From: Phlebiopsis flavidoalba
Lineage: Eukaryota; Basidiomycota; Agaricomycetes; Polyporales; Phanerochaetaceae
Reading direction: 5' to 3'
Assembly (NCBI GenBank): GCA_035772785.1
Contig: JAOCPU010000073.1
Span: forward strand, 1 to 64,000
DNA: 64,000 nt
Shown here: in pieces, positions 11,380 through 25,039 of the stretch
Position numbering within the stretch: position 1 is the first letter of the stretch
Layout of the letters: every line of letters starts with the position of its first letter
Made by a program: the position numbers and the translations under genes
Notes under the pieces: generated by a model
What the model saw: the letters and a program-made list of their open reading frames with translations, nothing else
Databases searched by the model: none
What the model was told of the DNA's origin: nothing

Positions 11380-14300
11380 ATCAGTGGCGCATGCGGCGCA
11401 TAAGATCGCTTTCCAACCAACGACAATGCGTCGGTATAGCGAGATCGTACATGTGAGAGAAACCGAAATGTAATAAATCTGCCACCCATCGCACGCCATC
11501 GCTCATCAGGCCGACTCCAGCGCACCAACCGTCCATTTCCTGCGCCCTCCTGGCCCGACGCGGACCCGCCGGACTAGACCGAGCTGGGAATGGGGGGCCC
11601 GAATCAAAGACATGCGACAACACCGCGCCTCCAGAGCACCAGCGCGCCTAAGAGGATCATTAGCTAGCATTGCATAATCCAAGACGGTATGGCAACCCCG
11701 GCGGAAAATCCACAACTGACTGGGTTCTGCGCCCTTAAGAACGAGCGAGAAAGATCCCAGAAAAACAAGACCCAGCCATCCCAGCGCGCTGTTCTAGCAC
11801 CCGTCCGCGCCCGCCGCCCAGCCGCGGCTTGCAGCCCGGCGTCGGGTAGCGCCCGAGTCCAGCGGCTGGGCCTCCTCTACCCTCACCGCCTGATATCTGA
11901 TCACCCCAGAACACACGCGACCGCCCCATGCGAGCAGAGCATCGCCGCCACCAAGGTACCTGGGCTCCGCCCCTCTCGTCGCGAGGCGCAGAGATTGCGA
12001 TTGGCCGGATGTGCACGCGCGATATGTCCCTGCACCGGTTTCTTCCGCGGGGGCTGTAGAGAATCAGGCTTGAATAGTGGTGTGGGCTTGAGAATCAGAT
12101 TCTCGCGCGGGGAGCTGATTATCCATCGGATTCCATCTGCGCGCGGGTGAAGGTACAGATGCGGAACACTTTGTATTTCTCGCTCGCTGGCAGTTTCCTA
12201 CGCAATTTGCTCATAGCGCTGTTCTAGCTACGGGCGACGCCCGCTCCCGCTCCTCTCCCGCGCCGCGCCGCGACTAGGACGCACGTCTACACGTCCCCGG
12301 TCGCCGGATAGAAGCCACCCCCCTGCGCCTCCCTATCGACCCCTTCGAGTCCCCGTCGCCTTCTCCCGACGCACTGTCCTCGCCCGTCCGAACCCCCGAG
12401 CTCTTCCTCCCGCGCACTTTCTTCGCAGGCCTTCGCGCGTACCGGGCCCGCGGCCGGTGCGCTGCTGTGTCGCGCTGCATTCGGCCGCCACGTGCGCGTG
12501 TGGGAGGGGCGGACCCTGAGAGGGCCCCCCGAAGAAGGCGAGCCTGTCTGTTTGTTTGGCCGCCGCCGCCGCCGTGTCTGTGCGGCACCGTCGCCCGGAG
12601 CCGTCCCACGGCGCGCGCGGCGCACTGGCACCCTCGCGCCCGCGCAGACGTTCGCACTGTATCGTAAAAGGCACGCAGAATACCATCTTATTACGCTGTC
12701 GCGGGGGAGATGCGTGGCGGAGTTGGGGGCCCGCGCAGGCTTTGTTGTAGGACATCAGGGATAGATAGCTCGGGGCGTGTTCCGCGCGCCCGCAGCGGGT
12801 GTGATTCTGTCAATGCGGCCTGTCGAACGTGGTGTTCGTCAGATGGGGCTTGATTCCGCCGCTGTGTGCGTGCGCCTGCGTCGGCGCGAATGTCGTGCGG
12901 TCGGTGGTGCCAAGAGCGATTGCAGCGTCGGGACGCCTGGGGGGACGGTGTGCAGCGGGGAGAGGAGCCCGCGGGGTGCAGAGGGTGCTTGCAGCCGAGT
13001 CGGAATGGGGCTTCGCCGGGCTCCAAACGGTAGCCTACAACCTCTGATTCGATGAGCACACACACCCATCGGCCGCCGCAGGCCCAAGAAGAGGCTCACC
13101 ATCTTCCCACATGCATATCTGCCCCGGCGCGTGCCCACAGCATCGAGCCCACACAGCGCGGCGGGCCCTCTCCATCATTGCCTGGAAGCGTCCCCGCTGG
13201 GGACCACACACACGCCGCCATCGCGAGATCTGGATTGCCATCGTGCGAGGGAGGGTGCATCACTGCCGCCCGCGAGTCTGTTGGAGGGGCGGGCGCGAAC
13301 CTTGCGCGGCGCACGGCCTGGTGACGGTGTCCCGTGGGGCGCGACGGCGCGGTGCGCGGGGGGCGTCCGTGGGGGGCCTCGCGGGCGTGCAGCACAGAAG
13401 GCCGCGCTCTGGCACGACGTAAGCCGTCCTTCGCGCCTGGGAAGGGATCCCTCTGGCTCATGCTTTCGGAGAGGCAGATCCGCTCTGCGGCTTGTGCTCG
13501 CCTTCTGCGAGGGTATTGCGCCCGGGGGATTAGCCCCCCGGAGAGTGTGACGATGGTGTGTGTATGTTCTGGGCGAGAGACGGTTATCGCGCGCATCGAA
13601 GCGGTCGAGATGGCGAGAACGCACGGGTGGACGGGGACCGCTGCTGAATAGGGCTGCGGGGCTGTGAGCAAGCAAACTCTAAGCCAGATCAATGTGAAAT
13701 GGACGAGGTGGAGAAGTCGATACCGTCTCATACAATGGGGAGTCAGCTTACGCTGCGCCACAGCCGGTACGGTTGCTGTCGGCGCTTGGACGCTTTGTCG
13801 CTCTCTTGTCAAGTCCCCGCGACTGAATGGGGCTCAATTGCAGGTCCGCCCCCGTTCCGACACTAGCTCCCCTCAAAGCTCCCCTCTCCATCGGGACGGA
13901 TATTCAACCCCGCCGCTGCGTCTGCGTGCCAGCAGATGGCGCACGTCTACTCGGCCTCGGACAGGTGCACGCCAATCCCGGGAGGGTAGCTATGCCTACG
14001 CGACTTGCAAACAAAAAATCAGTCCTGATATTTCCGCGTCTGCCTCTGGGGTCCCGCATCGACACCATCGGGGACAAACGCGATGCAGACCACGGTCTGT
14101 GCAGCCAACATCTTCCCAACATAGTTGCACAACACTCATCATCTGTCCGAACCTGCACAAGCCGACCCTCAGTCACCCATCCCTGATGCAGCAGGCCCGC
14201 GTTCGCCCACAAGCCCCTCCCAGCCGCGGCCGTAGCGTGCACGCTGTGCGGCGACGACTTACGTACCCTACCTTGCAGAACAGCGCATCGGACGCTGTCA

Positions 14301-16900
14301 GGACTAGCAGCTAGTGCGCGTTTTGTGGTCACCGCTTCCCGTCTCCGGTTGCTGTCGGCGACTAGCACGGAACTATTTCTGGAGGCCAGGCTCTCCTCAC
14401 ACCTTGTGGACCCTGACTCGACACCCTGCGGATTCCGGCCAGCCCTGGGCCGCGCCCAGCATATCGCTGAGATTGGCCCAGCGCACCAGAAGGCGTGTCT
14501 TTTCCATTGTCGAAGGCGGTGGAGGGCGGAATTGACGAAACTCTGCAGGTATCCTGCATCTTACGCCGCATGCCATCAGATCGCATGATGTCCAAGACAC
14601 TGGCCCTATAGAGAGCCAGCTGGTCCTTCCCACACACGGAGCTGGAAAGATCAAAGTTCGCGACAGTCTCCAACGGCGCCAGGAAGCCTAACTCTGTTGT
14701 AGCCGTTTCGCCACAGAAAGGAACTATAATGCGAGATACGCGATGTGCCGTTTGGTTGGGCGAAACTAGGACATGTGCCGCGCTGAAGCCTATATTACTC
14801 CCCATCAGTTGTCCGGCACCGGGATATATCTAGTATGAGTTACATGTGCGCATTCCACGGCTTACCTGTCTGCCCCCTGTCGCTTGACCTGCTTCGGCCA
14901 GCCGTGATCTCTACCCATTCGCAACAACTCTACGCCCGCGGTCGTGTCCCGCCCTGCCTCGCAACAGCCAGCCAATCCATCCGCGTGTCATCACAAGAGT
15001 CAATGTCGTCCTCTTCCATCGACAGAACGTGTTTACATAGCACCAGCAGCCAAAGAGATGTTCCCTCTGGTACGTACTCTCCGCCCGGCAGCTGCAACCG
15101 TACACCCATCTACGCAACGAACCCCAAACTGCACAGAACTTCAATCCCATGCTCGCGGCCTGTCTTCCGGAGCGTTCGCGAACACGCAACGCGTTTTCGG
15201 CGAGGCCGCGAGGCCCGGCTGCAACCAGCCCGCCGTAGTCGAGGGGCACGGTGACGGCCCTAGGTTCTCAACCGATTCACGCCGGCCCGACGAATCGCGG
15301 CCGATCCCTGCGCACCCGCAGCTGCCGCCTCCTCGCCCATTCCGCGCACCCACGGGTGCCGTCCGGGGCCCGCTTGCGGTGACGCTCTGAGCGCGTCGCC
15401 GCCCGTCATCAGAGGACGCAGCGCCACCGCGGCGCCCACCACTCGTGCCCGCCCCAAGTCGCGGACACAACATACGCCTTCATACCCCGCCCCAGACATT
15501 CGTATTAGCCTCGCGTATTCCACCCGTGAAGCACTCCACACACGGGTGCCCCAAAACCGTGGAGTCACCAGCGCATTTCCGCCCTGGTTCAGCGCACGCC
15601 GCGTCCGCGACCCGCTGCCCGCAGCAGTTCACGAGTGGCCCCTTCCCCGGCTGTCGGCCCGCCCGCTAAGTTACAACGTCACACTCCCGACACCATGACG
15701 CACACCGCACACCATCCTACCGCCATAAACGCAACCACAATCCAGATCGCCTACAGCACCACCCGCACACGCCATACAACACGCACGCGTCCGCGTACCA
15801 CGTTTACCCAGCTCAACGACAGCCGCTGCCCCGCGCCTGCGCCGTACGCCATCGACACACACCCTGCCGCTCCTGTCTGCCGTCAGGCCGAGACCCCGAC
15901 CACCTGAACGACAGGTGGAGTCAGACACGACAGCGGACCGACAGATCAACCGCCTGCTCAATCTTTACAGAGATTCCCGACGCATGGGGACACGCAGCGC
16001 CTGAGGGCTCCCCCCGAAGCGGCGCCCAGGCCCGGCGTCGCGCGCCTCCGCCACGAAAGGCGGCGTACTCGGTCACCTCGAGCATGCCCGGCAATCGCCC
16101 GCCCGCTGCACAACACCACCACCAGCCAGCTTGGCAACACCCGCTACTAGCGTCGCTGCGCCAGCGCCGGCACGAGCGCGAGCTGCGTGCACCAGGCGGC
16201 CCGGGCGGACGACATGCGCCGCCTCGCACACGTACGAGCGCACTCCGGTTCCCCGCAGACCCGACGGCCTAGCATGCCACCCCGTCGAGCGAGGCGTACG
16301 GCGGCCGGTGATGTCACTGACGACGCTGTGGGCGTGCCTAACTTATTCATGCTCTTTTCATGCCGCAAAAGCTTATGGACTTTCTATCTCTCCCCCCCCT
16401 CTCCTCTTCTGTATCTATACCCCATCCCCGCCCTCGTCGATCATCCATCCGTGCGCATATGCTACGATTCTCGTCACCCTGCCCAGAAAAGTGTGAACAA
16501 AAAAAGCTGTTTTGGCCTCTGCGCTGGCGAGCCTCCATGCCACACATCCCATCATGCCCTGCGTTCCACGAAAGGAAACTGTGTACCCCTAGCCACGATC
16601 CCTTGTACCACCACTGACCTAGACTCTCCGCCTGTGCGTATGTAAATTACTTGGCTTGTATTTATCGCGCTCGTGTGCGCGCCCGCGCTCGCAACGCCAG
16701 CGATTTGTCGGATGTTCTTCGCGCTCTTCAATGCATCCGCCTTGAGGTCGTATCACATCGTGTGCGAGAAAGAAGAGCATTGCGGGGCAGGTTGATTGAC
16801 TTGTTTCGTGTAGAGCAATGAGGTGAGATGAGGAGGAGATGCGACGCGCGGAGTCGGAGAAAGTGTGCTCGTAATTGAAAATTCGGAGTCGCATTACGTC
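11380..16900. other. GC-rich region, no confident gene
   Basis: Frames of 100-240 codons overlap on both strands. The least artefactual is the minus-strand frame 14362-14805, whose translation starts MGSNIGFSAAHVLVSP and has balanced composition for about 100 residues, but I recognise no domain and could not define its exons. The rest reads as Arg/Pro/Ser-rich composition shadow. Confidence 0.4.
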
Positions 16901-16949
16901 AGCGCCATTCAATCGTATGTCGTGGCGCTTCAAGCTGGTCAGGGGCCGT

Positions 16950-18250
16950 CCGCGTCTGTCTTTTACTTACTACCACCTCGGATTTCGTGCAGCTGAACTT
17001 TGACCATGTCGCCGGCGTAATATGCAGTTTTGAACCGACTGGGAATACGGTGAGTACACACCTTGTCATTGCCGTAATATTTGGTGACTATTAAGTGAGA
17101 GCTGATAGCAACCAAAAGATTTCTCTGACAGACAGCCGTGTTAAATTGGTGTTAAATGACTCGAAGATGTGGCAGACACTTCGCAGTTTTTTGGCAAAGC
17201 ATTTGCTTAGACGAGCTTTGACCGTCGTCGAGGACCCCCAAGCTCTAATGTGGTGCGCCAGGAGGAACACAACACATCTTGATCGAACCCTGTCAACACA
17301 TCTATCGCGATGATGACTCGGCGGGGCTTCGAGAGTTGCGACTCTGCTCTTACTTACAACCATCATCCGAAAGAAAGTCTGGTGGGTCCCTCACACTCAA
17401 TTCCCATGTATACCCTGCCCTCTGATGATCTCTGCTCAAAAAAGCCAGAATGCTGATTTCCCGGATGCCGAAAAGACCGTACCCCCATCGGGCTACGAGG
17501 TCTCGCACGTCCCACCAACGCCCTCCCATCGTTCCATCTCGAGCCACGTTCCGCTGCCAGCAACACGCACTCTTGGCTTCGCCTTTTGCCCACCCACCGT
17601 GTGCACCCCACCGCTGGTGTGCCCGCATCCCCACCCGCCGACTCTGGCATCCCACCCCCGCCCACCACCGCTCGCCACATTCGTATCCCACGACACGGCG
17701 ACACACCCTCGCGTTTAGCGTTCGTGCCCCTCGCGACCAGGGCAACCCTCCTTGTTCGCCCGGCGAAAGCTTGTATCCATAATGCAACGCCTACACGCGG
17801 TCGATCGCCGACCTGACTCCTACGGTCGCGGCCTCCTGGGCTGATGGCTGCCACCGTCCTCGGAAAAGGAGCTTTGCGGTGGTGCGCACTGTTGCACGGA
17901 GTTCCGGGTTGGGGAGAGGAGTGCCAGCGGTCGGACACGCGGCAGGAATGACGTGGGGGCATGAAGGCGGAAGGTACGGAGAGTGCGGTAGTACGGTCAG
18001 TAGACCGGGCATGCTCGCTGTGGTTCACGCTGGTATGGACACAACATCCCCCGACGTGCCCCCGCCCGTTGCTCTTCCAGGCTTATTTGTAGCAGCGGCC
18101 GACGGGGCTTTTAGAGTTGGGTTGGGAGGAGGTGTCGCTCGCTGCTGGCGTGCGCGCTCGTGGTGCGCTTGGGGGGGACAAGCCGTTTCCGCCATCCTCG
18201 CGGGATTTTTCTTTGACTGTCGCTGACTTTCCCTGCCATTTCATGCACGG
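16950..18250. other. No recognisable gene
   Basis: A plus-strand frame at 17095-17313 contains MWQTLRSFLAKHLLRRALTV, and a 221-codon minus-strand frame spans 17363-18028. Neither shows a known domain. GC content falls through this stretch, marking the right edge of the GC-rich block. Confidence 0.35.
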
Positions 18251-18534
18251 ACTCGGCGGGATTGGGCTCCTGGACACCACCGGACGCGCTGGCGGTTGAT
18301 GTCTATCCCACGAACGCGGGATACAGGCTCCCTCATACGGCGGCGACGCCGTGCGTAGGTGGTTTGTGCAGCCCGTCGATCGCCGATGACGTGTGTCGGG
18401 CGATGTGTCCACCCCTGCCCGCCAGTCTCCGACGTTCCGTCCTAGGCGGTGCCGACCCTTCGCGAATCCACAGATGTTACACGGGAGCTATCGGGTCTCA
18501 TGATGAACGGCCGTGGCGTCGAGTGCGCTGGTAA

Positions 18535-19013
18535 GTAGTCACAAGCATCATGATCTGTGTCTTTTCTGACCGAGTTTGACGTATCTTTCCTCTAGAGCCA
18601 GCCTCAGTTTGACAACTCCGCTCGTAGTTCGCCTGCGGAGGGCGCTACCGGAACCGTGTGCTCTCGAACAGCACGGCGCCATGAGCCCGCATCAAGAGAA
18701 ATGGCAAGAGACCGTGCTGCTGTTTGGCCCCTTTGGGTCATCTTCAACCCAACGAACTCCCGTCCACCCGCCACGGACCTCAGCCCGTCTTCGTGACGAG
18801 AATCACCACCAAGCCATTCAAGAGGGAGATACCTCAGAAGATTTTTGATGCGCAGCATCATTGAGACGATATGGTGTGTATAGTGACGTCATGGGCATAG
18901 CGAATTACTCTACGACCATCATGCATGTTTGGTGCTATTTTCCCTGGGTGATGTGGCACATCGTCGGATCGTGTCACGACACAGTGAGGTTCACACCGGC
19001 AAGCCCTTCAGGT
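18535..19013 (+). pseudogene. Possible decayed C2H2 fragment
   Basis: A well-formed intron-like segment (about 18531-18595, GTAAGTAGTC ending TTTCCTCTAG) precedes a frame that stays open for about 65 codons. Near 18960-19012 the plus strand reads RRIVSRHSEVHTGKPFR, which matches the H-x3-H plus TGKP linker of a C2H2 finger. A GTGACA donor candidate follows. The paired cysteines expected before it are not intact. A second, weaker copy of the intron-like segment lies at about 19342-19407 (GTAAGTGAAG ending TCTCTACAG), suggesting a diverged duplication. Calling it zinc-finger debris is inference from one motif. Confidence 0.3.
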
Positions 19014-20249
19014 GACAGGAGACGTCGTCCGCTGTTATCGTGCATGTTTGTGAGTGATAGTGTGGCCCCTCGTGGTCGCGGGCATGAAGCTTGATTGTCC
19101 GCGCCGCATGAACTCCTAGAATCGGTTGACTTGCGGCATGGCTCTTTGGACACTTTACGGCAACCCAGATGTCTATACCTACCAGAGGGAACAGGCTCCG
19201 GTACGACGGCGAACGTGCGTAGGGGATCTTGAGGACGTTCGACCGCCCCTGACGTGCTGGACAGCGTGAAGGAGTCTAAATATGATCGCGTCGGAATGGT
19301 ATCAGCTTTAACGATTCGTCCCGTCGCCGCCCAGCACGTCTTGTAAGTGAAGGGACTTAACGCTTTATGTTCTGTTTGACTGACTTGATTGCTCTCTTTC
19401 TCTACAGATCCGCCAGTCCCCGCTGTTTAGACGGCGTCGGGCGGTCCGGAGCACGTCAGACGTGAGACCGCAACAGGAGTGCACAAGACCGTTGCGGTCC
19501 CCCCCCCCACGGTGATTTAACCTCTCCCCGTCGTCTTTCTCAATGTTCTACAACCTGCAGGCCAGCTCGCCGCAACCAAGAGCTACTCTAATCCAGCTAT
19601 CATGACATCGAAGATTTACCACTTCACTGTGGCGGTGCATGATGGGCAGCGGTCACGAACATCGCTGTCATGCCGGTTTAGATGCTGTCTAGTATCGACT
19701 GATCGTCGACGCAGAGGTCGGCACCTCGATGCCACACCGCTTGTCCCCGGATGACAGCGGTCATGGGCAACGTGCGAGAGGGAAAGTGGCGACTAGTCGA
19801 TGAAGTGCGGATGACACGGGGCCGTTTGCGTTTGTGGCGATTTGATACCGCCTATCGGTCACCGACACTGAGGTCAATATTGAAGGCTCCTCGACGGCAC
19901 ACACCACTCGTCGTTCGGCGATGGCTACGTGCGCAACGTGCGAGAGAAAAAAGTCAGGTGGCGGAGTGTGGGGGATTCGGCAAAGGGGGCGATGAAACCT
20001 GTCGCCCCCGTCGCCCGTAGTCTTTCCTCGACGGGTCTACTCGCCGAGAAACGAACCCAGGAAAAGATTGGACAAATGCCAGTTGGGGACGAGGGGGGCG
20101 TTTCCCCTAAACCTATGGTGAGCAGCGATGATAATATCACAGACTTTTCCATGCTGACAATGCTCACCGTAGAATAGCCCTCGACACTCGCCACCGTCGA
20201 GGGTACTCCCGACGCTAGGCAGCGGCTCATGCCTGCGACAGATCGAGAC

Positions 20250-23200
20250 GAAGGTTCGCGGGGACGGCTGACGCTAAGCCGTCAATGAGTCGCCATGTCT
20301 GTCGCTTCACGCGCGCGAGTGACTCGCGGCGGGCCAGGGTCGACATCGCCCACTATTCTTGTCCGAACCACCATTTTTTGAATGCGCGTACATGCCCTCC
20401 CCGAGCGCTATGCGAGACGGTCTACGGGCGTGCGGATCTTGGTTGCCGTCTATGCACGTCGGATCGGCTACGAGTTTTTCCACGCCAAGGATGCTCTCGA
20501 CTCTGAAACGATGACTCTTCAGGTACGTTAGTAGCAAGGAGCACCCATGCATCGAAGGACTTAACGGTCGAGAGCGGCCTACATGACGGCCCAGAGGGGT
20601 GGAAAGATGCTGACGCCCAGCTAAGCAGCGCTCCCACAGTAGGTAGCCACTATGGACAACGAGGTGGAGGCTAGGGTGTGGCGGCTTTGTCGCTGTTTTC
20701 GTCAATGTTCTGCCGTACACCGAACCTGTTGTCGGGAATGCCAGTGAACAGAGCCGGCAAGCCTGGAGGCTTTGCGCGAAGCAAGCTCGTCTACCATTCA
20801 CCGTACATAAGCACGAAGCGTTGGAAATTGCGTCCAGCAATGTTTGGTCAATTCTACCCATACAAAACTACCTTCCTCAACAACAAAAGCATCATCACCT
20901 GGGCTGCTTTTTGCCATCCTAGTGGAGCACAGGCCGCGGAATCCGCGTACAGTGGCTTCGAGCCGCGGACGACGCGGGCGGGCGCGGAGCGTCTGTTGAC
21001 ATCTTTTTCAAGACACTTTACCTCCACCGTAACGCACTCGGAATGGGCGCATTTGTGTCAGAGCCGACATGCTCTTCCACCCAGGGCTCTCTGCTTTTCT
21101 CGCTGCATCCTGGTATGTGACAATCAGTTTACGTGCACCCGATCAAAAGTTAATGCTGTACACATTAAACCTTCCAGTGCCATCAAGACTCCTAACGCCA
21201 ATTCCGGATGCTCGGCGGACGCGTCGACGTGGGCTTTACGGTCTAAACGGCTCAGGTGGCGGTGGATAACCATGCTACGTTATCGACGATACCCCACATT
21301 CGGCGGATCTATTTACCATGAGCATGTATGCTCCATCTTTGGCACAACTCAACGGTCGGAGGCCACGTCTTCGCCGCTTGAAGGCGCATCGTACGTGACT
21401 AGTAGTGTCAAATCTTTATGGTCGTGTCCATCTGACTTCATTATTGGCAGACTTCTGTGGTAAACCCTGACTGCGCCTTAAACCATTCTTTGCACGGTAC
21501 GGCAGCTCTTTCAGCCGCGATGCCACCGTGAACGATTCACGCGTAGAATGGTACCCAAATTGAAATCTTCTGCTGGTGGAAGCTTTGCCACGGACGTCAG
21601 TGTCAAGGATAGTCTGACAACTGCAACCCTTCGGACGTGATTGTAGAGCGCGGACCTACGATTCAGCCACTCCCGGTTGCAAGCGCTCCGTCTCTTCTCT
21701 CGGACCCTATCGGGGCGACGCACTACGGAGAAGGCTGCATCGTGGGGGCAGCGTATTTGAATCGTATCCACATTTTAACATGTGCAACCCGGTTTTATTG
21801 TTGCGTTCACGACCTAAGCAACATCTTCCGGTTCTGACCATGGCACGTCGTAGAAGGCCCTGCGACACTTCCGCTCTGGCGCCGTGTCTGGTTAATCACG
21901 GATGATGAAAACACGCTCAGTGCGAATAGTGAGTACGGGTGCTTCCGTATACCTCGCGCCCAAAACGCAGGAAGAAAATGGACAATGTCGCCGGCGCGTC
22001 GGGAATCCGGGGTTAGCGGGGGGCTGTGCACAATACGGCATGCTAGAGCGCTTTTTGGATCTGACCTTCCACTTCTGGCCGTGAAAATCGTTCGTTGGTA
22101 TTCCGGCTAGGAGATCGATCAACATACATGGTCCTTTGCCCACCGGGAGAATCCTCCCGCCACTCTACGCAATGTTCGACCGTTTGACTTGAAACACATC
22201 CACGCTCGCGCGGGCGACCCGGCTCGAGAGCATGTCCGACGTGAGTGACATCTGGCAAGTAATACGTGCACGTCCATTGAGCTCTACCTACCTACCTACC
22301 AGAAAGGGGCTTGAGTTATTCTCTCGCGCAGAAACCACCCGTACTAGGGCTATATCGAGCTACATTGCCAACAACGTTTACCGAGTCCACCGACGAGTAT
22401 TTGTGATCCGGATCGAGACAATTCACACCGGTGTTTGGCTGTCTACTGCGGTATCGCAATCAGGGAGCAATATTGCAACGATCATAGCGGGTGTTGCGGC
22501 GCGCTTCTCCAGGAGTTCGGCGGACTTTAGTCTCATCCTCGCCGCGCCTCACGGATTGATATCCGTCCTCGGTGATAGGCACCCCCCGACTCGATACTAT
22601 CGACAATTCTTCGGACGAAGAGTCTTTGAAATCAGCTCATGAGTCCTACACAGCTCGTGGATGTCCGCGTGCAGAACTTCCATCAAGCAAGGTTGCAGAG
22701 AAACTGGACGAATTCAAGAATCTAGTCGACTTGTTCGGCGTTGTCCGTAGTATCTGACGCGAAGTGAGCGAAGGTTCGTATAAATGAGTATGATCGCTTG
22801 ACTCGTTGGACTGAATTGTCGACAATGCTTCCATGCAGCCGATTACTGTTGACAACATCATTGCGCCTCATCTTTGTGAGATCCATATGTGGCAAAGAGA
22901 CGATCGTGTTTCGGCGCGCAGTCTCCATGAAACGGCCTCAGGGCAAGATGGCGCCGCGGCCACGCCTCAGCCTGTGCAATGAGGCCCCATCCGGAGAGGC
23001 TTTCTCGGACCTCTAAGCACACTGCCCAGTGGATATTTGCGTGCGTCCATTTGCTATAAACGGTATCACTGGGTGCTCATGTTTAAGAAAAAGATTTTCG
23101 TTTCCGCGCAGTCAAGTGAGTTCGTTATGTCCGTCACACAGTGTGATCATTTCCTATGCTGTAAAGGGCTACATCTACTGCTGACATGCTGTAGTCAGTG

Positions 23201-24240
23201 CGCTGACCCGTACGCTGGGTGTTTGCAAGACCTATAATGACTAAAGAGTTGGGTACCGCAGCGGTCGATTGGCGGGACGTACCAGGCCGGGTGTGCAAAC
23301 CGACCCACATTGGATGGCCGGAGCCACCGCCCATTGCTCACTGTGTGATAGCGCATGAGAGGACGTTTGAAAAGTGTTCGCGCTGTCAAAAATTGTTGGC
23401 CGCGAGGTCCTAACGTGGGCTTAATGTTTTTGGTGAGAAATCATATTGCAAATGCGTGGTTGACATGCTCAACCATACTGTAGGGAGTTGCTAGGCTCGC
23501 GTTGAGATATCCTAATCCACCTGCATCTTGTAAGTAGATCCATGTGTGTGTAGGACGCTAATTCTGCCTGTGTGGTATCAGTTCTGGCTCTGACTTCTCC
23601 GTCCCGCGTCACGGTGACTGACGCATCTTCACTCGCCTGCAGATTCCGTCTCAAGGCGAGTGCACTGCACGGCATGCGACATGACAACATCGACCTTAAT
23701 TTCTGCCCCATATCAGGCCTTTACAGCTTCTTGGATCTCCTATAACGCATGCAAACCATGATGAAGAGAGGTGTCACCACCAGTGAGAAGTCGGAAGTAC
23801 CAGGCGTCTAATCGAACGCGGTCATATATCGGACAAACGCTCACCGCCCGACGCTTGCTCGAACAGCACAGCTGCCACATTCTTGACCCATCAGCGCTGG
23901 GCGCTGGGACTGTCTGCTGATAAGGTACGGCTATCCCCGCAAACTCGGTGAGCATGGCTGTACAAACCCCCTGTGGCCGGGTCGAAGGCTGCACTACTAC
24001 GATCCTCGCCACAGCGCGACTGGAAATACCGCATCTAGTACCCCGAAGGTGCAGTGAGAAGACCACTGAAGTGCTGTGCCGCATACATTCATCCCGGTTC
24101 CTGACGAGGGAGGGCTATCCGTGTGCTCGATGGGACGCGAAAGATCTCATGTGCAACCGCTCGGACAGGCCTCAATCTCACCACGGAGGAATATGTACGG
24201 GGAGCGGAATGTCGTGGCGGGCCTGATGTGCCCGTAGAGG
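20250..24240. other. No recognisable gene
   Basis: The longest opening is 20678-21463 (+, 261 codons), but it lacks domain resemblance and overlaps a 184-codon opening on the other strand. A frame at 22572-22757 (NSSDEESLKSAHES, then a KVAEKLDEFKNLVDLFG helix) is more protein-like but orphan. At about 23360-23390 a short CSRCQK motif recalls a zinc-finger knuckle without the rest. Confidence 0.35.
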
Positions 24241-24253
24241 CCGAGATACAGCT

Positions 24254-24260
24254 TATATAA
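24254..24260 (+). promoter_or_regulatory. TATA box of C2H2 paralogue
   Basis: TATATAA 47-53 bp upstream of ATG 24307, followed by GCGGGG. Confidence 0.55.
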
Positions 24261-24306
24261 AGCGGGGTAGGATATGATTTGCTCATCACACCACCTCTAT
24301 CCAGCC

Positions 24307-25034
24307 ATGGCAGGGGAGCGAGCATCTTCCTAGTATTCGTGAGTGTTTCCAGGTATGCCTTGGAGCGCGCGAAAACGCATCCTTCTCATTTCATATGTAG
24401 AGCACTTTCCTCCTCCAAACAGCACGTCGCAGGTAGGTACGCAGATATTCAATATTCGCGAGCTTACCCGAACATAGACTGATGATGCTTACGCGCGCCG
24501 CAAAATACGTTTGCGAATACTGCAGTAAACGATTCCAGAGGTTGGTCCTGACACATCGAACTGCAGCTCGATATGGCTCATTCGACTTGTAGACCTAGTA
24601 GTCTACAAAACCATCATCAACTCCCATACAGGGGAAAAACGTAGGTGCATTCGTCTATCATCCCCTTGAAGTAATCATTAAATATATGAGACTAGCACAT
24701 TCTTGCTCCTATACGGGATGCGATAACGGGGCGGTTCACTACCAAATCTAACATGAAGCGTCATCATCTTGCAACTCACTTCGAAGGCAATCCCGCAGCA
24801 GACGATCAATCTCAAACACGAGGTGTGAATGTAGAGTCAGCTGATATCGGAAACCTCACACACTTCGTAGAGTCCGCCAGTGCTGTCATGGTCAGTGCAG
24901 AGCTAGATCCGGTGGTGTTTACGCGAAGACGCCGTGTACATCGAAATATTCATACTACCAGAAATGCAACCTTCCGCTTCCAACTTGGTATGGAACTTAT
25001 TCATGGTTGCCTGGGGTCGAGATTCCATTATTAG
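24307..25034 (+). CDS. C2H2 zinc-finger paralogue, frameshifted
   Basis: The start MAGERASS leads into LPSIRE and, after a one-base frame slip, VFPG; a phase-1 intron follows. Exon 2 reads EHFPPPNSTSQ after a TATGTAG acceptor. The next exon reads TDDAYARRK, then, with one extra A in an AAAA run, YVCEYCSKRFQR. An intron inside finger 1 follows. The next exon reads PSSLQNHHQL then HTGEK; it is 48 nt instead of the 47 nt seen in intact relatives, with one extra C in CCC. Finger 2 keeps CSYTGC and FTTKSNMKRHHLATH but has extra bases between them. The C-terminal part (to 25034) is open and acidic. It is either a recent pseudogene or an intact gene seen through consensus errors; I favour a mixture, since the finger 2 insertion is not a simple homopolymer. 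Confidence 0.65.
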
Positions 25035-25039
25035 CATTT

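Noticed and set aside
5850..13800. Many long GC-rich frames as real genes
   Set aside because: Stops are rare because of composition; frames on both strands overlap and none has a domain or consistent introns.
17363..18028. 221-codon minus-strand frame
   Set aside because: Gly/Arg/Pro-rich with no motif; three other frames in the same place are also open, as expected from GC-rich DNA.
19970..20177. Finger-like reading VAPVARSLSSTGLLAEKRTQ
   Set aside because: It lacks both cysteines and both histidines; the resemblance to a C2H2 finger is only in spacing.
20678..21463. Longest single open frame among the middle region (261 codons, plus strand)
   Set aside because: No domain resemblance, odd composition, and a 184-codon frame overlaps its 5' part on the other strand. 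A chance opening is more likely.
23219..23413. CSRCQK knuckle as another C2H2 gene
   Set aside because: Only one Cys pair, no His half, and no family N-terminus or linker nearby.
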